Source: Natrinema caseinilyticum
GTDB lineage: Archaea > Halobacteriota > Halobacteria > Halobacteriales > Natrialbaceae
DNA: 64,000 nucleotides
NCBI RefSeq assembly: GCF_024227435.1
Contig: NZ_CP100446.1
Location: 310,001 to 374,000 of the forward strand
Direction of reading: 5' to 3'
In this document: piece after piece, positions 24,536 through 34,083 of the stretch
How positions within the stretch are numbered: position 1 is the stretch's first letter
Layout of the letters: every line of letters begins with the position of its first letter
Program-made: the position numbers and the translations under genes
Notes under the pieces: generated by a model
What the model saw: only the letters and a program-made list of their open reading frames with translations
Database searches by the model: none
Told to the model about the DNA's origin: nothing

Positions 24536-24874
24536 GACAGATATGAGCCACGACCACTAAAGAGTTGCATTGGTAAGAACATAATTCTCGTGTCGATCAC
24601 TGACACCCAGTCGAGTACGAACCGATTGGGCCCCTGGGTGCATTCGAGCGGCCGGATTCAGTCGAATCCCGCTCGCTCGAGGGTTGTGTCGCCACAATCC
24701 CCGTTGTCCCGCGTCCGTCGCGATCCTCGCGCCCCGTTCGGTTCGATCGTGGACGCGGTTGATCGGTGTCACCCGCAAACTGGGGGTCGCGACACGAGGG
24801 CCCGAACGCGTCCGCCGTCGTTCAGTCGTAACTCCCGTTTCCACGTCGCTCGGACGATGGTAGTGCCAGTGCCG
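24536..24874. other. Intergenic region, no gene recognised
   Basis: About 340 bp between the symporter start and the hsp20 stop. The part nearest the symporter (24550-24600) is AT-richer and should hold its promoter. No repeats or short genes stand out. Confidence 0.4.
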
Positions 24875-25168
24875 TCAGTGTTGTTTTCGTAGCGTCAGCC
24901 AGAGAACGCCGTCCTCGTAGCTCGCGTCGACGCGTTTCGGGACGATCGGTTCCGGTAGATCGACCGACCGAGCGATCCGGCCGTCCTCGCGTTCGGCCTC
25001 GATCGTGAGCGTGTTCTCGCTTACGCTCACGTCGATGTCTTGCTTGCGCAACCCGGGCAGTTCGGCACCGACGAGAATTTCGTCACGCTGTTCCGTGATA
25101 TCGATCGGTATCTCCTCGCTGTCCCGGGTCGAATCGCCGAATTCGTCCGCGTTTGGTTCGTCTTCCAT
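24875..25168 (-). CDS. Small heat-shock protein (Hsp20/alpha-crystallin), short form
   Basis: Encodes 97 residues from MEDEPNADEF. It has an acidic N-terminus of about 20 residues, then a compact alpha-crystallin domain: IDITEQRDEILVGAELPG, DIDVSVSENTLTIEAERED and the terminal ASYEDGVLWLTLRK. The usual C-terminal I-x-I oligomerisation motif is missing, so assembly may be limited. It is divergently transcribed from the CBS-HPF gene 147 bp away and may share its regulation. A longer Hsp20 is at 38490. Confidence 0.88.
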   Translation of the reverse strand: MEDEPNADEFGDSTRDSEEIPIDITEQRDEILVGAELPGLRKQDIDVSVSENTLTIEAEREDGRIARSVDLPEPIVPKRVDASYEDGVLWLTLRKQH

Positions 25169-25314
25169 GCTCTCACCAGGCTCCGTGAGCCCACTCTGAC
25201 CGTCTATCCGACGTCGGATAAAGGATCGACTCGATCGAACCCGACTCCGGATTCCCCATCGGACGGGCATACGATTAAACCGTCGCTCGTGGTAGCGAGA
25301 GCCGGTGTGCGACC

Positions 25315-26532
25315 ATGGACATTGCTGATATCATTTCCACGGAGTTCGCTTCGTTCGACGCGTACACGCCGGTCTCGAAGCTATCCGGCGCGTTCGAGGA
25401 TCCGACGCTCAAAGCCGCCGTCGTCACCGATGGCGGGGAATTAGAGGGTGTAATCACCCGGAAACAGCTCGAAGCCTCGCATCGACATCCACAGCAGAAG
25501 GCTCGATCGATCGTCTGGCCCGTCCCGACCGTCGAACGCTACGAGGACGTTCGGGAGGTCGCTCGCCTGATGATCGGCGGCGATACGTTCGTCCTGCCGG
25601 TCGTGGCGAACGACGAGGTCGTCGGCGTAGTCACCGCCGATGCGATATTACGAAAAGTTCGGCCGTTTCTCAGCGTGCTCACCGTCGACGACGTCGCGAC
25701 GTGGGGCGTGACGACGGTCGCGGAGAATACGACGCTCGGGGAGGCCGTCCACCAGTTCCGTGAGAATAGGGTGACACACCTCCCGGTGGTCGACGGGGGG
25801 AACCTCACGGGAATGCTCAGTCTCAGCGACGTGATCGACTTTACGACCCGCAGCGTCGCGCGGAGTCAAGGGGGGTCACCGCGCGGCTTCGACGAGCACG
25901 GTGGTTCCGGTGCACGGGCTGGCTACCGTTCACACGGCGGGTTCGGAGAGCGCGGCGAAACCGAACGTCTCCTGGATCTCCCGGTTCGAGACGTGCTGAC
26001 AGCGCCGGTCGCGACGATCGAACCCTCCCGACCCTTAGACGAAGCCGTCGGAGAGATGTTCGACCGCGGCACGTCGTCGCTCGTCGTGACGCGGGACGGG
26101 AGAGCGGACGGAATCGTAACGAAGACGGACGTCCTCGAGTCGCTCACGTGGACCGACAGGGCTCGCAGCCCCGTTCAGGTTTTCGGGATCGAGTTGCTGG
26201 ACGACATCTCCTACGACGAAGTCAGCGACATGATCGACGACGTCGCCCGGAAATACGGCGATATGACAGTGCTCGAGGCGAAGGTCCACCTCCACGAACA
26301 CGACGAAACGTATCGTGGCCTGCCGCTCATCCTCGCTCGAATACGACTGTACACCGACAAGGGGTACTTCGTCGCGCAAGACGAGGGCTTCGGCGCCAGC
26401 CACGCACTGCATCTCGCGCGAAACGCGCTGGAACGCGAGGTACTGAAAGGAAAAACGTACGGCCGAACGAAGAAACACCCGGACGAGGACTACTGGTCGA
26501 AAATGCAGGGCTGGTGGTTGACCGGGGACTAG
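25315..26532 (+). CDS. Four-CBS-domain protein fused to an HPF-like ribosome hibernation domain (copy 1)
   Basis: Encodes 405 residues. CBS domains lie at about 1-56, 63-118, 121-180 and 220-280, with a Gly/Ser/Arg-rich linker at 184-215. The C-terminal part (about 285-378) matches the HPF/RaiA fold: [56 protein letters not shown] pairs bind AMP, ATP or similar ligands, so the protein could place a hibernation factor under energy control. Its promoter is divergent with hsp20. A paralogue of identical architecture is at 32778-33995. Ribosome binding is inferred, not shown. Confidence 0.85.
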   Translation: MDIADIISTEFASFDAYTPVSKLSGAFEDPTLKAAVVTDGGELEGVITRKQLEASHRHPQQKARSIVWPVPTVERYEDVREVARLMIGGDTFVLPVVANDEVVGVVTADAILRKVRPFLSVLTVDDVATWGVTTVAENTTLGEAVHQFRENRVTHLPVVDGGNLTGMLSLSDVIDFTTRSVARSQGGSPRGFDEHGGSGARAGYRSHGGFGERGETERLLDLPVRDVLTAPVATIEPSRPLDEAVGEMFDRGTSSLVVTRDGRADGIVTKTDVLESLTWTDRARSPVQVFGIELLDDISYDEVSDMIDDVARKYGDMTVLEAKVHLHEHDETYRGLPLILARIRLYTDKGYFVAQDEGFGASHALHLARNALEREVLKGKTYGRTKKHPDEDYWSKMQGWWLTGD

Positions 26533-26726
26533 CGGTCTGGCCTCGGCGAGGACCGGGACGGAGCGACGACGGCCGAGAATCGGGATGTCGTTCAGCCGCG
26601 CGTCTATCGCTCCTCGCGATCACCGGAGTGACTATGTATTTTCTCGTCGTACACGTCACTCGAACCGGGGTCGATCGCGTCGCGAACCGGCGCGTACGTC
26701 ACGACGACCCCGGATCGGTGATCACC

Positions 26727-27050
26727 ATGGAATACGTATACGCAGCCCTCATACTGCACGAAGCGGATCACGAAATTTCCGAAGAGAGCGTCACCGACGT
26801 CCTCGAGGCGGCCGGCGTCGACGTCGAGGAGTCACGCGCGAAGGCCCTCGTCGCTGCTCTCGAGGACGTCGACATCGAGGAAGCCGTTGCGGAGGCGACG
26901 ATCGGTGCGCCAGCGCCCGCTCCAGCCCCGGCGGAGGCCGAAGCGCCAGAAGCCGAGGAGGAAGGGCCGGAAGAAGCGGAAGCCGAGGAAGAAGAACCGG
27001 AAGAGGAGGAAGAAGCGACGGGCGAGGGGCTCGGAGAACTGTTCGGATAA
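26727..27050 (+). CDS. rpl12: Orphan ribosomal stalk protein P1 (L12-type)
   Basis: Encodes 107 residues. The N-terminal dimerisation domain ([50 protein letters not shown]) is canonical archaeal P1. A Pro/Ala hinge and a strongly acidic Glu-rich tail follow, ending in GEGLGELFG, the translation-factor-binding tail. The normal gene sits in the L11-L1-L10-P1 operon; none of those genes is here, so this is probably a second copy. It begins 194 bp after the CBS-HPF gene on the same strand. An upstream Met at 26631 would add a poorly supported extension. Confidence 0.88.
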   Translation: MEYVYAALILHEADHEISEESVTDVLEAAGVDVEESRAKALVAALEDVDIEEAVAEATIGAPAPAPAPAEAEAPEAEEEGPEEAEAEEEEPEEEEEATGEGLGELFG

Positions 27051-27365
27051 CCGCGTTCATTTTCACGGAATCGCGTCGGGCGCGGGAAGCCGCGCGCGTT
27101 ACAGTTATCCACACCGGGATCGCCACCGTCCACGCCGGTGACGGTTCGGGGTCTCGGGGGAGGACAGGGTGTCTCGGTACCTCCGGTGAACGATCTTCCA
27201 CGATCCGCCCTGCTCCTGTTCGTCGAACGAGCGGTCAGGTCGGTTCGGCGGGCGATCGCACGATACTCCTCGCCGTATTCGACGGTTGGAATCGCGCGTC
27301 TCGTCGAGTTCTCACCGGTGAGAAAGGACCCGAGCAACTTTCCGTAGTCGGGCAAAAGTCAGGGT

Positions 27366-27536
27366 ATGGCGATAGTCGTTCCGTTCGACGGGTCGGAACT
27401 CGCTGACGCACCACTCGTCCGCGCGACCGAGTTCGGGAACGCGTTTGACGAAGACGTGTCGAGCGATCCTCAGGCCGCGGAGCGGCCAACGGGGACCGCT
27501 GGAGTTCTACCGCGGGGCACCCCACGATGCCGCTGA
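27366..27536 (+). pseudogene. Universal stress protein N-terminal remnant
   Basis: The frame starts MAIVVPFDGSELADAPLVRA, the beta-1/alpha-1 start of a UspA domain with its ATP-loop Asp-Gly-Ser. Similarity fades after about 30 codons and the frame stops at 56 codons, with no GxHG...GS motif. This is a 3'-truncated Usp relic. Confidence 0.6.
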
Positions 27537-28024
27537 ATCCCGTTCGGAGACTCCCTCGATTCGACCGGGTCGGCGCCGCCCGTGTCGACAACCGCCGCTC
27601 CGTCTCTCGGGGAACGACAGTCGTCGTTTCGGACCGAGACGAACGACGCTGCGTCGAGCGTCGAACCGGGGTGGCGAGTGGATGGACCGCTCTCCCGGTA
27701 GCGCGACCGAGTGTTTCCACCGGTGTCGCGGATCAATTCTCGATTTCGGGCCGACGTCTCGGTATTCAAGCCGCCACTTACTTTACAAGAATACGATTGT
27801 AATGGAATCGATAATCTATCTTTGCCTGTCGCGGTCTCCGGAAACGGTATCTCACAGCGGACGGGGTCTCGGTCGAACCCGCCCTCGAGAAATGCATTCG
27901 TACGCTGTCGTGACGCGGCGACGGTCGTTTCGGACACCGATGCTCCGTCGCGGTCGACAGAGTGGCGAGTCGCCCCGGTTTCGAAACGGGTGGCATCGAT
28001 TCGGACGGGCCGCGCCGCGTACGG
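27537..28024. other. Intergenic region, probably decayed DNA
   Basis: No gene recognised. The AT-rich patch near 27770-27830 is promoter-like but no credible frame follows. A minus-strand frame (27470-27937) has a plausible start but a basic, Arg/Ser/Gly-rich composition unlike haloarchaeal proteins. Confidence 0.4.
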
Positions 28025-28909
28025 CTACGACGACCCGTCGGGGTGACCTCGTATCAGCGTCACGGGGAGCGTCGATCGGCGTGAGACGGTCTCGGCGACG
28101 CTTCCGGTGATGATTCTGGCCGGAAGGGACCGGCCGTGACTACCCATGATAATCTGATCGAAGTCGTTCTCCGCCGCGTAGTCGACGATGGATCGTGACG
28201 GGTCCCCATAACTCAGTTCGGCTTCGACGACGTCGTCTTCGACGGCCTCGCGGGCTGCTTCGAGTATTGCTTCCCCTCGCTCGGTAACCGTGTCGACGAT
28301 GGACTCGAGATACGTTCCGTCGATCGCCTCGACGTCGTAGTCGAACGGAAGCGCCACGGCGTGGAGGATCGTGATTCGTCCCGATGGAAACCGGTCCGTC
28401 GCGTACTCGAGTGCAGCGAGCGACTGGTCGGACCCGTCGACGGGAACCAGAATCCGGCCGGGGAGGTCTCGCTGGAGGAGTTGTGATCGAGATTCCGGAA
28501 CGATCGTCGTCGAGACGGGCGCTCTCCTGACGACCGCTTCGCTTACGTGTCCGAGAAACGGCCGAACGATCGGCGATTCCCCGTGACTTCCCATCACGAC
28601 GTGGTCGATGTCGTGTTCGACGGTGTACTCGACGATGGTTCGATGCGGTAATCCAGACTCGAGTACCGTCTCGACCGCTCGTTCGTAGTCCGCGCCGATC
28701 TCGGTCGCACGCTCGAGGATCCGTTCGCCGGCCCGCTGGACCGTTTCGTCGTGTGATTCGGGGGACCCGACCTCCGCGTACGCATCGTGTTGGCTATCGA
28801 GGACGTGCAGCGCGGTGACGGTCGCGTCCGGAAACGACACGAGCGTGTATACGAGACCCGCGATCGATTGAGACGACCGGTCGACCGGGACGAGGACGTG
28901 TACAGTCAT
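28025..28909 (-). CDS. Two-domain universal stress protein
   Basis: Encodes 294 residues from MTVHVLVPVDRSS. Two UspA domains follow in tandem. The first has MGSHGESPIVRPFLGHVSE, where His replaces the usual Ser after the last Gly of the ATP loop, so nucleotide binding may be weak. The second has the canonical MGSHGRSLPARIITGSVAE. A cytoplasmic nucleotide-binding stress modulator is expected. It is upstream of the site-2 protease on the opposite side of a 133-bp gap, on the same strand. Confidence 0.92.
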   Translation of the reverse strand: MTVHVLVPVDRSSQSIAGLVYTLVSFPDATVTALHVLDSQHDAYAEVGSPESHDETVQRAGERILERATEIGADYERAVETVLESGLPHRTIVEYTVEHDIDHVVMGSHGESPIVRPFLGHVSEAVVRRAPVSTTIVPESRSQLLQRDLPGRILVPVDGSDQSLAALEYATDRFPSGRITILHAVALPFDYDVEAIDGTYLESIVDTVTERGEAILEAAREAVEDDVVEAELSYGDPSRSIVDYAAENDFDQIIMGSHGRSLPARIITGSVAETVSRRSTLPVTLIRGHPDGSS

Positions 28910-29042
28910 GGGTGGAACGGCTGATCGCATCGTCCGCGAGCGATGTGAGCCAGTTGGTTCGACGACGCCCAACGGAATAAAGAGGGGGTGTGCTGACGGT
29001 ATCCCCGCAGCCAGTCTCCGAGCGGGGCCGATTCTCGGCGAC

Positions 29043-30251
29043 TTACCACCGCGGCCGATCGAGAGACGTCGATGGTTCGTCCACCCGTTCTTCGGGCTCC
29101 GAGACGTCCCCGTACTCTCGTGCCGACCGGACGAAGCCGATACTGAGGGCGGTCACGACGTCCGTGCGGGTCACCAGCCCCGCGAACCGCCCGTCCTCGT
29201 CGCGGACGATCAACCGACCGATGTCGTTGCGCTGAAGCGCCGTGAGCGCCTCCGCGGCGTCGTCGTTCTGGGAGACGGTCTCGAGGTGATCCGTCATCAC
29301 CTCGCGGACCGCCGTCGAGTCCCGGTCGGCCGGGGCGACGGGACGAACGTCCTCGAGCGTGACGATTCCGACGATCGATCCGTCTTCGACCACCGGATAT
29401 CCGGTGTGGCGTTGAGTCATCATCGAGTCGAGGAGTTCGGTCACCGTGCTGTCGGGCGAGACGGTATCGAGGGCGCTGACGGGGGTCATCATGTCCTCGA
29501 TCGTGATCCCCTCGACGGCCGCTTGCAGTGCGGTCTGGCGGGCTTCGCTGGTCGCCGTGATGTAGATGAAAAACGCGATGGCGATCAAGATGACGTTGAA
29601 CCCGAGGAGTCCGATCAGGCCGAGAAACATGGCGACCACCTTCCCGACCTGTGCCGCCTGTGCGGTCGCTTCGGCGAAGGGACGGTTCCGTGCCAGTATC
29701 GCGCGCAGGACGCGCCCGCCGTCCATCGGAAACCCCGGCAGTAAGTTGAACGCTGCGAGCACCACGTTGATGACCGCGAGATACGCGAGAACGAACTGTA
29801 TCGGTTCGAGGGCCGCCGGAACCACGACGACGAGGGCGTAGAACGCGACCCCGAGTCCGACGCTCACGATCGGACCGGCGATCGCGATCGCGAGTTCCTG
29901 TCGCCAGTTCGTCGGCTGGTCGGTGAGTCGTGCAACACCGCCGAGCAGCCAGAGCGTGATCGAGTCGATGGGGAATCCGTAGCGGATCGCGACGAGCGAG
30001 TGACCGAGTTCGTGGAGCAGCACGCTCCCGAACAGACCGATCGCCGCGGCGAGCCCGAGCAGCCACGGTGTGACACCCGTCGTGAGGGGTTCGACCGTAA
30101 GTTCCGTTCCGAGCAATCCGTTGAGTACCGGCGTGAGGTCCGCGATCTGAGATGCGATGAGCCAGGCGAGTGCCGGAAGGATCACGAGGAACGTGACGTC
30201 TAGCTTGACCGGGATGCCGAAGAGGGAGCCGATCCGGAAGCTCCTGATCAT
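29043..30251 (-). CDS. Site-2 protease (M50 family) with two CBS domains
   Basis: Encodes 402 residues from MIRSFRIGSLFGIP; a Met six codons upstream is possible. Six or so transmembrane helices hold the zinc site His80-Glu81-x2-His84 (LLHELGHS) and the third ligand Asp177 in NLLPGFPMDGGR. Two CBS domains follow (about residues 255-370), with the phrases MMTPVSALDTVSPDSTV and VMTDHLETVSQNDDAAEAL. Such enzymes cleave transmembrane helices of regulators, and the CBS pair probably gates activity by adenine nucleotides. A candidate substrate is the membrane zinc-finger protein at 20097 (speculative). Confidence 0.93.
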   Translation of the reverse strand: MIRSFRIGSLFGIPVKLDVTFLVILPALAWLIASQIADLTPVLNGLLGTELTVEPLTTGVTPWLLGLAAAIGLFGSVLLHELGHSLVAIRYGFPIDSITLWLLGGVARLTDQPTNWRQELAIAIAGPIVSVGLGVAFYALVVVVPAALEPIQFVLAYLAVINVVLAAFNLLPGFPMDGGRVLRAILARNRPFAEATAQAAQVGKVVAMFLGLIGLLGFNVILIAIAFFIYITATSEARQTALQAAVEGITIEDMMTPVSALDTVSPDSTVTELLDSMMTQRHTGYPVVEDGSIVGIVTLEDVRPVAPADRDSTAVREVMTDHLETVSQNDDAAEALTALQRNDIGRLIVRDEDGRFAGLVTRTDVVTALSIGFVRSAREYGDVSEPEERVDEPSTSLDRPRW

Positions 30252-30427
30252 ACGGATCCTACGAGCCAAACGACCTTAGTTCGATGCCGCGATCGTCCGC
30301 TGTCAGTGCCAGTTTCGCCATGGCGCAGAGAAGTCGTGTCCCCGAACCGGTGGCCCCGATCTCACGACCTCCCTTCCGTGGTGACGGCCCGTGCGAACCG
30401 CCCCGATCCACGAGGACGCGAAGCGGT

Positions 30428-31306
30428 TCACGTAACGGTCAAGACGGGGATCGGCGATCGACGGACGACTCGAGCCGTCGTGCTTCCGAGCAATCGACCG
30501 CTCCCGACCGATCGGCCGCGCGTGCCCATGGCGACGAGGTCGGCATCGACCGACGAGACGTATTCGAGCAGTTCGTCCGCCGGATCCCCGCGACGAACGG
30601 CGGTCGTCGCGTCGAGATCTCGGTCGCGTGCCATCTCCGCGACCGTTTCCGTGGCGTTGTGTCCGCCTTCCGTGAGCAACCCGACGATACTCCGGGATGC
30701 GTCCTCGAGATCGTACGGCGTCGGATCGACCACGTAGACGGTGTGGACCGCTGCGTCGTATTTCTCGGCGACGTCGAGTGCGGTCTCCGCGGCGCGGATC
30801 GCGCCGTCGCTCCCGTCGGTCGGAATCACGATCCGATCGTACGATATCGTTTCCGACGCGGGGACGTCACTGTCGTCAGCCAGGCGGACCGAAAGGACGG
30901 GCACGTCCGCGAGCGTGAGCACGCGTTCGGTCGTACTTCCCAGGCGGGCCCGATCCGCACCGGTTCGACCGTGAGTCCCCATCACGAGGAGGTCGACGTC
31001 GTATTCGTCCGCATACGCGAGAATCTCGCCGTAGGGAGTCCCCTCGCGAACCTCGCGTGACGCCTTCAGATCGAACTCCTCGGCCCGGTCAGTGATTCGA
31101 ATCGTCGCTTCCCGTCCCCGGCGCTCCGATGGCGCGAGGAGGTCGTCGCGCTCGTCGCCGGAGACCGCGGGTGGTTCGCCGCCCGTGTCGACGACGTACA
31201 GCGTGTGCACGGCGGCGCCGTAGGTCCGGGCTAATTCGGTCGCGTGAGCGATAGGCGCTTCGGCACCCGCGCTGCCGTCGGTCGGGACGAGTATCGTACC
31301 GTACAT
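30428..31306 (-). CDS. Two-domain universal stress protein
   Basis: Encodes 292 residues from MYGTILVPTDGSAGAE. Both UspA domains keep ATP-loop motifs: [19 protein letters not shown] and MGTRGRSVGSGRLLGSTTA. The start is the Met directly before the conserved ILVPTDGS strand. It is divergent from the SagB-type nitroreductase gene (126 bp between starts), which may share control. Confidence 0.93.
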   Translation of the reverse strand: MYGTILVPTDGSAGAEAPIAHATELARTYGAAVHTLYVVDTGGEPPAVSGDERDDLLAPSERRGREATIRITDRAEEFDLKASREVREGTPYGEILAYADEYDVDLLVMGTHGRTGADRARLGSTTERVLTLADVPVLSVRLADDSDVPASETISYDRIVIPTDGSDGAIRAAETALDVAEKYDAAVHTVYVVDPTPYDLEDASRSIVGLLTEGGHNATETVAEMARDRDLDATTAVRRGDPADELLEYVSSVDADLVAMGTRGRSVGSGRLLGSTTARVVRRSPIPVLTVT

Positions 31307-31432
31307 GTCGTTTCGTTCGACTCGAACGGGTATCAATAGCACCCACACGTTCATCGAACGTGACAGACGCGACGTCGTCCGCGATGAGACGATCGGGGAC
31401 GGTGTTTTGCACGGGGCCATCGAAGGGTCGCT

Positions 31433-32059
31433 ATGGCTTCGGTCGAACTCCCCGAACCCGCCGTAGACGGATCGACGAGCGTCGAACGAGCGATCGCGAC
31501 CAGGCGGAGTCGCCGTTCGTTCGCCCGAACGCCGATCGAAATCGAGGACGTCTCCCAGCTACTGTGGGCGGCACAGGGTCGCACCCACGAACGAGACGGC
31601 GTCGAGATGCGAGCTGCACCCAGTGCCGGCGCGACCTATCCGCTCACCGTGTTTCTCGAGGTCGCACCGGGTGGAAGCGGGCAGCTGGCGCCTGGATTGT
31701 ACCGATACGAACCGGAGCGACACGGGCTCGAGACGACGCTCGAGACGGCGATCCACGACGAGTTCGCGGCGGCGTCGTCGGGCCAGGCGGTCGTCGACGC
31801 CGCACCGGTAACGGTCGTGCTGACGGCGGACTACGATCGAACGCGGCGGCAGTATCCCGCCCACGGCGAGCGATACGTCCACATGGAGGCCGGACACGTC
31901 GCGGAGAACGTCCACCTCGTGTGCGAGGCACGCGGATTGAACACCTGTCCGGTCGGGGCGTTCTCCGAGCGCGCCCTCGCGGACGCGCTCTCGCTTCCCG
32001 GGCGACTGGCGCCGCTGTATCTGTTGCCGGTCGGTCGGCGGCCGTCTCTCACGGGGTAG
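31433..32059 (+). CDS. SagB/ThcOx-type nitroreductase-fold flavoenzyme
   Basis: Encodes 208 residues. FMN-binding features of the nitroreductase fold are visible: the RRSRRSFARTPIEIEDVSQLLWAAQG opening, RAAPSAGATYPL, and the C-terminal AGHVAENVHLVCEARGLNTCPVGAF. SagB-type enzymes oxidise azolines or reduce small molecules; no azole-forming partner (cyclodehydratase) is nearby, so a redox or stress role is more likely. DosR-type dormancy sets also contain nitroreductase-fold proteins. No frameshift is seen. Confidence 0.87.
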   Translation: MASVELPEPAVDGSTSVERAIATRRSRRSFARTPIEIEDVSQLLWAAQGRTHERDGVEMRAAPSAGATYPLTVFLEVAPGGSGQLAPGLYRYEPERHGLETTLETAIHDEFAAASSGQAVVDAAPVTVVLTADYDRTRRQYPAHGERYVHMEAGHVAENVHLVCEARGLNTCPVGAFSERALADALSLPGRLAPLYLLPVGRRPSLTG

Positions 32060-32186
32060 GAAATCCCGACCTGTCGGTCGGGCGAGCAAGTCGATCGGCG
32101 ACTTCGCGGGCCGAACCCGAAGTGACACGCCGACGGTCGCTCGAGCGAGGTGCGACCCACGGTGACGCGACGGAACCGCTGTGGCG

Positions 32187-32633
32187 TCACCGAACCACGG
32201 TGACGCTAACCGGCGATCGGCGAACGACCATCTCGGCGACGCTGCCGAGTAACATCCGCGTCGTGCCGGATCGTCCGTGGCCTCCGAGTACGATCTGGTC
32301 GATATCGTTGTCCTCGGCGTAGTCGACGATCTCGCGCGCCGGTTCGCCGAGCGCGGAATCGGTCGAGAGGTCCGCGTCGCTGTCGGCCGCCAGTTCGCGC
32401 GCGTCGTCGAAGATCCGCTCTTCCTCTTCGGCGGCCCGTTGGTACCATTCCCTGGAGCCGTGTGGCGGTTCGTTTCGCACGTCCACGTCGGTTGCGGAAC
32501 TGTACCCCGGATCGCTCGGATCGATCACGTGGAGCGCGACGACCGAGATGGAGCCCTCTTCGTCGAACGCGTACTCGAGCGCTCGTTTCGACAGCGGTGA
32601 CCCATCGACGGGTACGAGTAGTTGACGAGACAT
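32187..32633 (-). CDS. Single-domain universal stress protein
   Basis: Encodes 148 residues with one UspA domain. The N-terminal strand is MSRQLLVPVDGSPLSK, and the ATP loop GGHGRSGTTRMLLGSVAE is intact. The extended loop around residues 42-66 (DPSDPGYSSATDVDVRNEPP, then HGSREWYQR) is long for the family and could bind a partner. It lies upstream of the CBS-HPF paralogue across the window's tandem 18-bp repeat. Confidence 0.92.
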   Translation of the reverse strand: MSRQLLVPVDGSPLSKRALEYAFDEEGSISVVALHVIDPSDPGYSSATDVDVRNEPPHGSREWYQRAAEEEERIFDDARELAADSDADLSTDSALGEPAREIVDYAEDNDIDQIVLGGHGRSGTTRMLLGSVAEMVVRRSPVSVTVVR

Positions 32634-32734
32634 CGTGGACTCGTACCTCGTGTAGTCTCAAAATACTATCCGAACCGCTGTGCGATCCGTCCCCTCGAAC
32701 GATCTATCTCGAGAGCACCATCGGCACCAGCGAT

Positions 32735-32770
32735 GTCGACCGGACCCGTGACGTCGACCGGACCCGTGCC
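32735..32770 (+). repeat. 18-bp tandem duplication
   Basis: Two adjacent copies of GTCGACCGGACCCGTG(AC/CC) just 3' of the CBS-HPF paralogue (minus strand, stop at 32778). Confidence 0.85.
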
Positions 32771-32777
32771 GGCGGGA

Positions 32778-33995
32778 CTACTCCTCTAAGAGCCAGCCGA
32801 AGCGCTTCTCCCAGAACGCCTCGTTCGGCGGCTTCTTGCTCCGTCCGTAGGTCTTCTCGTCGCGGATTTGTCGGTCCAGGATCTCGCGCGCTTCGTTGAA
32901 CGCGTGACTCGCGCCGTAGCCCTCTCCGGAGGCGACGTACAGGCCCCGGTCGGTGTGCAACCGGATGCGGGCGAGCAGCAGCGGCGTCCCGCGGCGGGTC
33001 TCGTCGTGTTCGTGGAGGTGGATCTTCGCGTCGAGTACGGTCATCTCGTGATCCCTCTCGTCGAACGTGTCGATCATGGCGACGATATCGTCGTAGGTCG
33101 CGTCGTCTATCAGGTCGGTTCCGTAGATCTGAACGGCCCGGTTGCCGCCGATCTCCCACGTGAGCGCCTCGAGAATGTCGGTTTTCGTGACGATCCCGAA
33201 GGGCTGCCCGTCGGTCGTGACGACCAGCGACGAGGCGCCGATCTCGAACATTTCCTCGATCGCCGTCTCGAGCGTTTCGGTCGGCGAAATCGTTCGCACC
33301 GGCGCCGTCATGATGTCGCGGACTGGGAGGTCGAGGATCCGCGCGGGCTCGCCCTCTCGAGCGCCGAAGCCGCCCCGGCGTGAGCGCCCCGTGCTGGCGG
33401 AGATGTCGCCGCCGAACGGGTCCGTGCCACCCGCATCGCCACCCTGACTCTGCACCTCCGCTCGGACCGTCAGATCCGTCACATCGTAGAGGCTGAGGAT
33501 ACCGGCTGCCGCGTTCGACTCGACGACGGGGAGATGAGTGATGTGGTTCTCCCGGAACACGTTGAGTGCGTCGCCGAGGGTCGCCGTCGGATCGACCGAG
33601 ACGAGGTCGTCCGAGTAGGCCTCGGCGACGGTCGCCGCGTCGAGAAACGGCGTGACCGTCCGCAGGAGTGCGTCCGCGGTGACGACGCCGACCAGGTCCC
33701 GATCCTCGAAGACGGGAAGCAACTGGGTGTCGCTCTCGATCATGAGCCGCGCCACCTTCCGGACGTCCTCGTCGGGCTCGAGTCGGGGGACGTGCCAGAC
33801 CAACGATCCGAGCTTTTCGTCGGGTTGGCGATGCGATGTGGCGAGTTGTCTTCTGGTGACCACTCCTTCGAACTCCTCGCCTCGTATCAGGACGCCCTTG
33901 ACGTCCGAATCGTCGAACGTCCCGACGAGCTTCGAAACCGGCGTCTCCGGAGTGAATTCGACGTACTCATCAGAAACGATGTCAGTTATTTTCAT
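32778..33995 (-). CDS. Four-CBS-domain protein fused to an HPF-like domain (copy 2)
   Basis: Encodes 405 residues, the same length and domain order as the protein at 25315. CBS domains occupy about 1-56, 63-118, 121-182 and 220-280. The HPF-like part carries [40 protein letters not shown] and GASHAFNEAREILDRQI. The Gly/Asp/Ser linker differs from copy 1. The two copies could sense different nucleotides or be expressed at different times. Upstream are three 24-bp tandem repeats and, on the same strand, a phosphoribosyltransferase gene. Confidence 0.85.
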   Translation of the reverse strand: MKITDIVSDEYVEFTPETPVSKLVGTFDDSDVKGVLIRGEEFEGVVTRRQLATSHRQPDEKLGSLVWHVPRLEPDEDVRKVARLMIESDTQLLPVFEDRDLVGVVTADALLRTVTPFLDAATVAEAYSDDLVSVDPTATLGDALNVFRENHITHLPVVESNAAAGILSLYDVTDLTVRAEVQSQGGDAGGTDPFGGDISASTGRSRRGGFGAREGEPARILDLPVRDIMTAPVRTISPTETLETAIEEMFEIGASSLVVTTDGQPFGIVTKTDILEALTWEIGGNRAVQIYGTDLIDDATYDDIVAMIDTFDERDHEMTVLDAKIHLHEHDETRRGTPLLLARIRLHTDRGLYVASGEGYGASHAFNEAREILDRQIRDEKTYGRSKKPPNEAFWEKRFGWLLEE

Positions 33996-34083
33996 TGGTG
34001 GTGGTGAATTGGTGCTCCGTTGCTCGGTCGGCGATACTATTCGGCCCCGAGTCGAAGGGACTGTGCGAGTGGAAGCGTCGGCG

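Noticed and set aside
27470-27937. 155-codon minus-strand frame starting MSETTVAASRQRTNAF
   Set aside because: A plausible start, but the rest is basic and Arg/Gly/Ser-rich, overlaps the Usp remnant and matches nothing I know.
31433-32059. SagB-type gene as part of a thiazole/oxazole peptide cluster
   Set aside because: No YcaO cyclodehydratase or precursor peptide gene lies near it.
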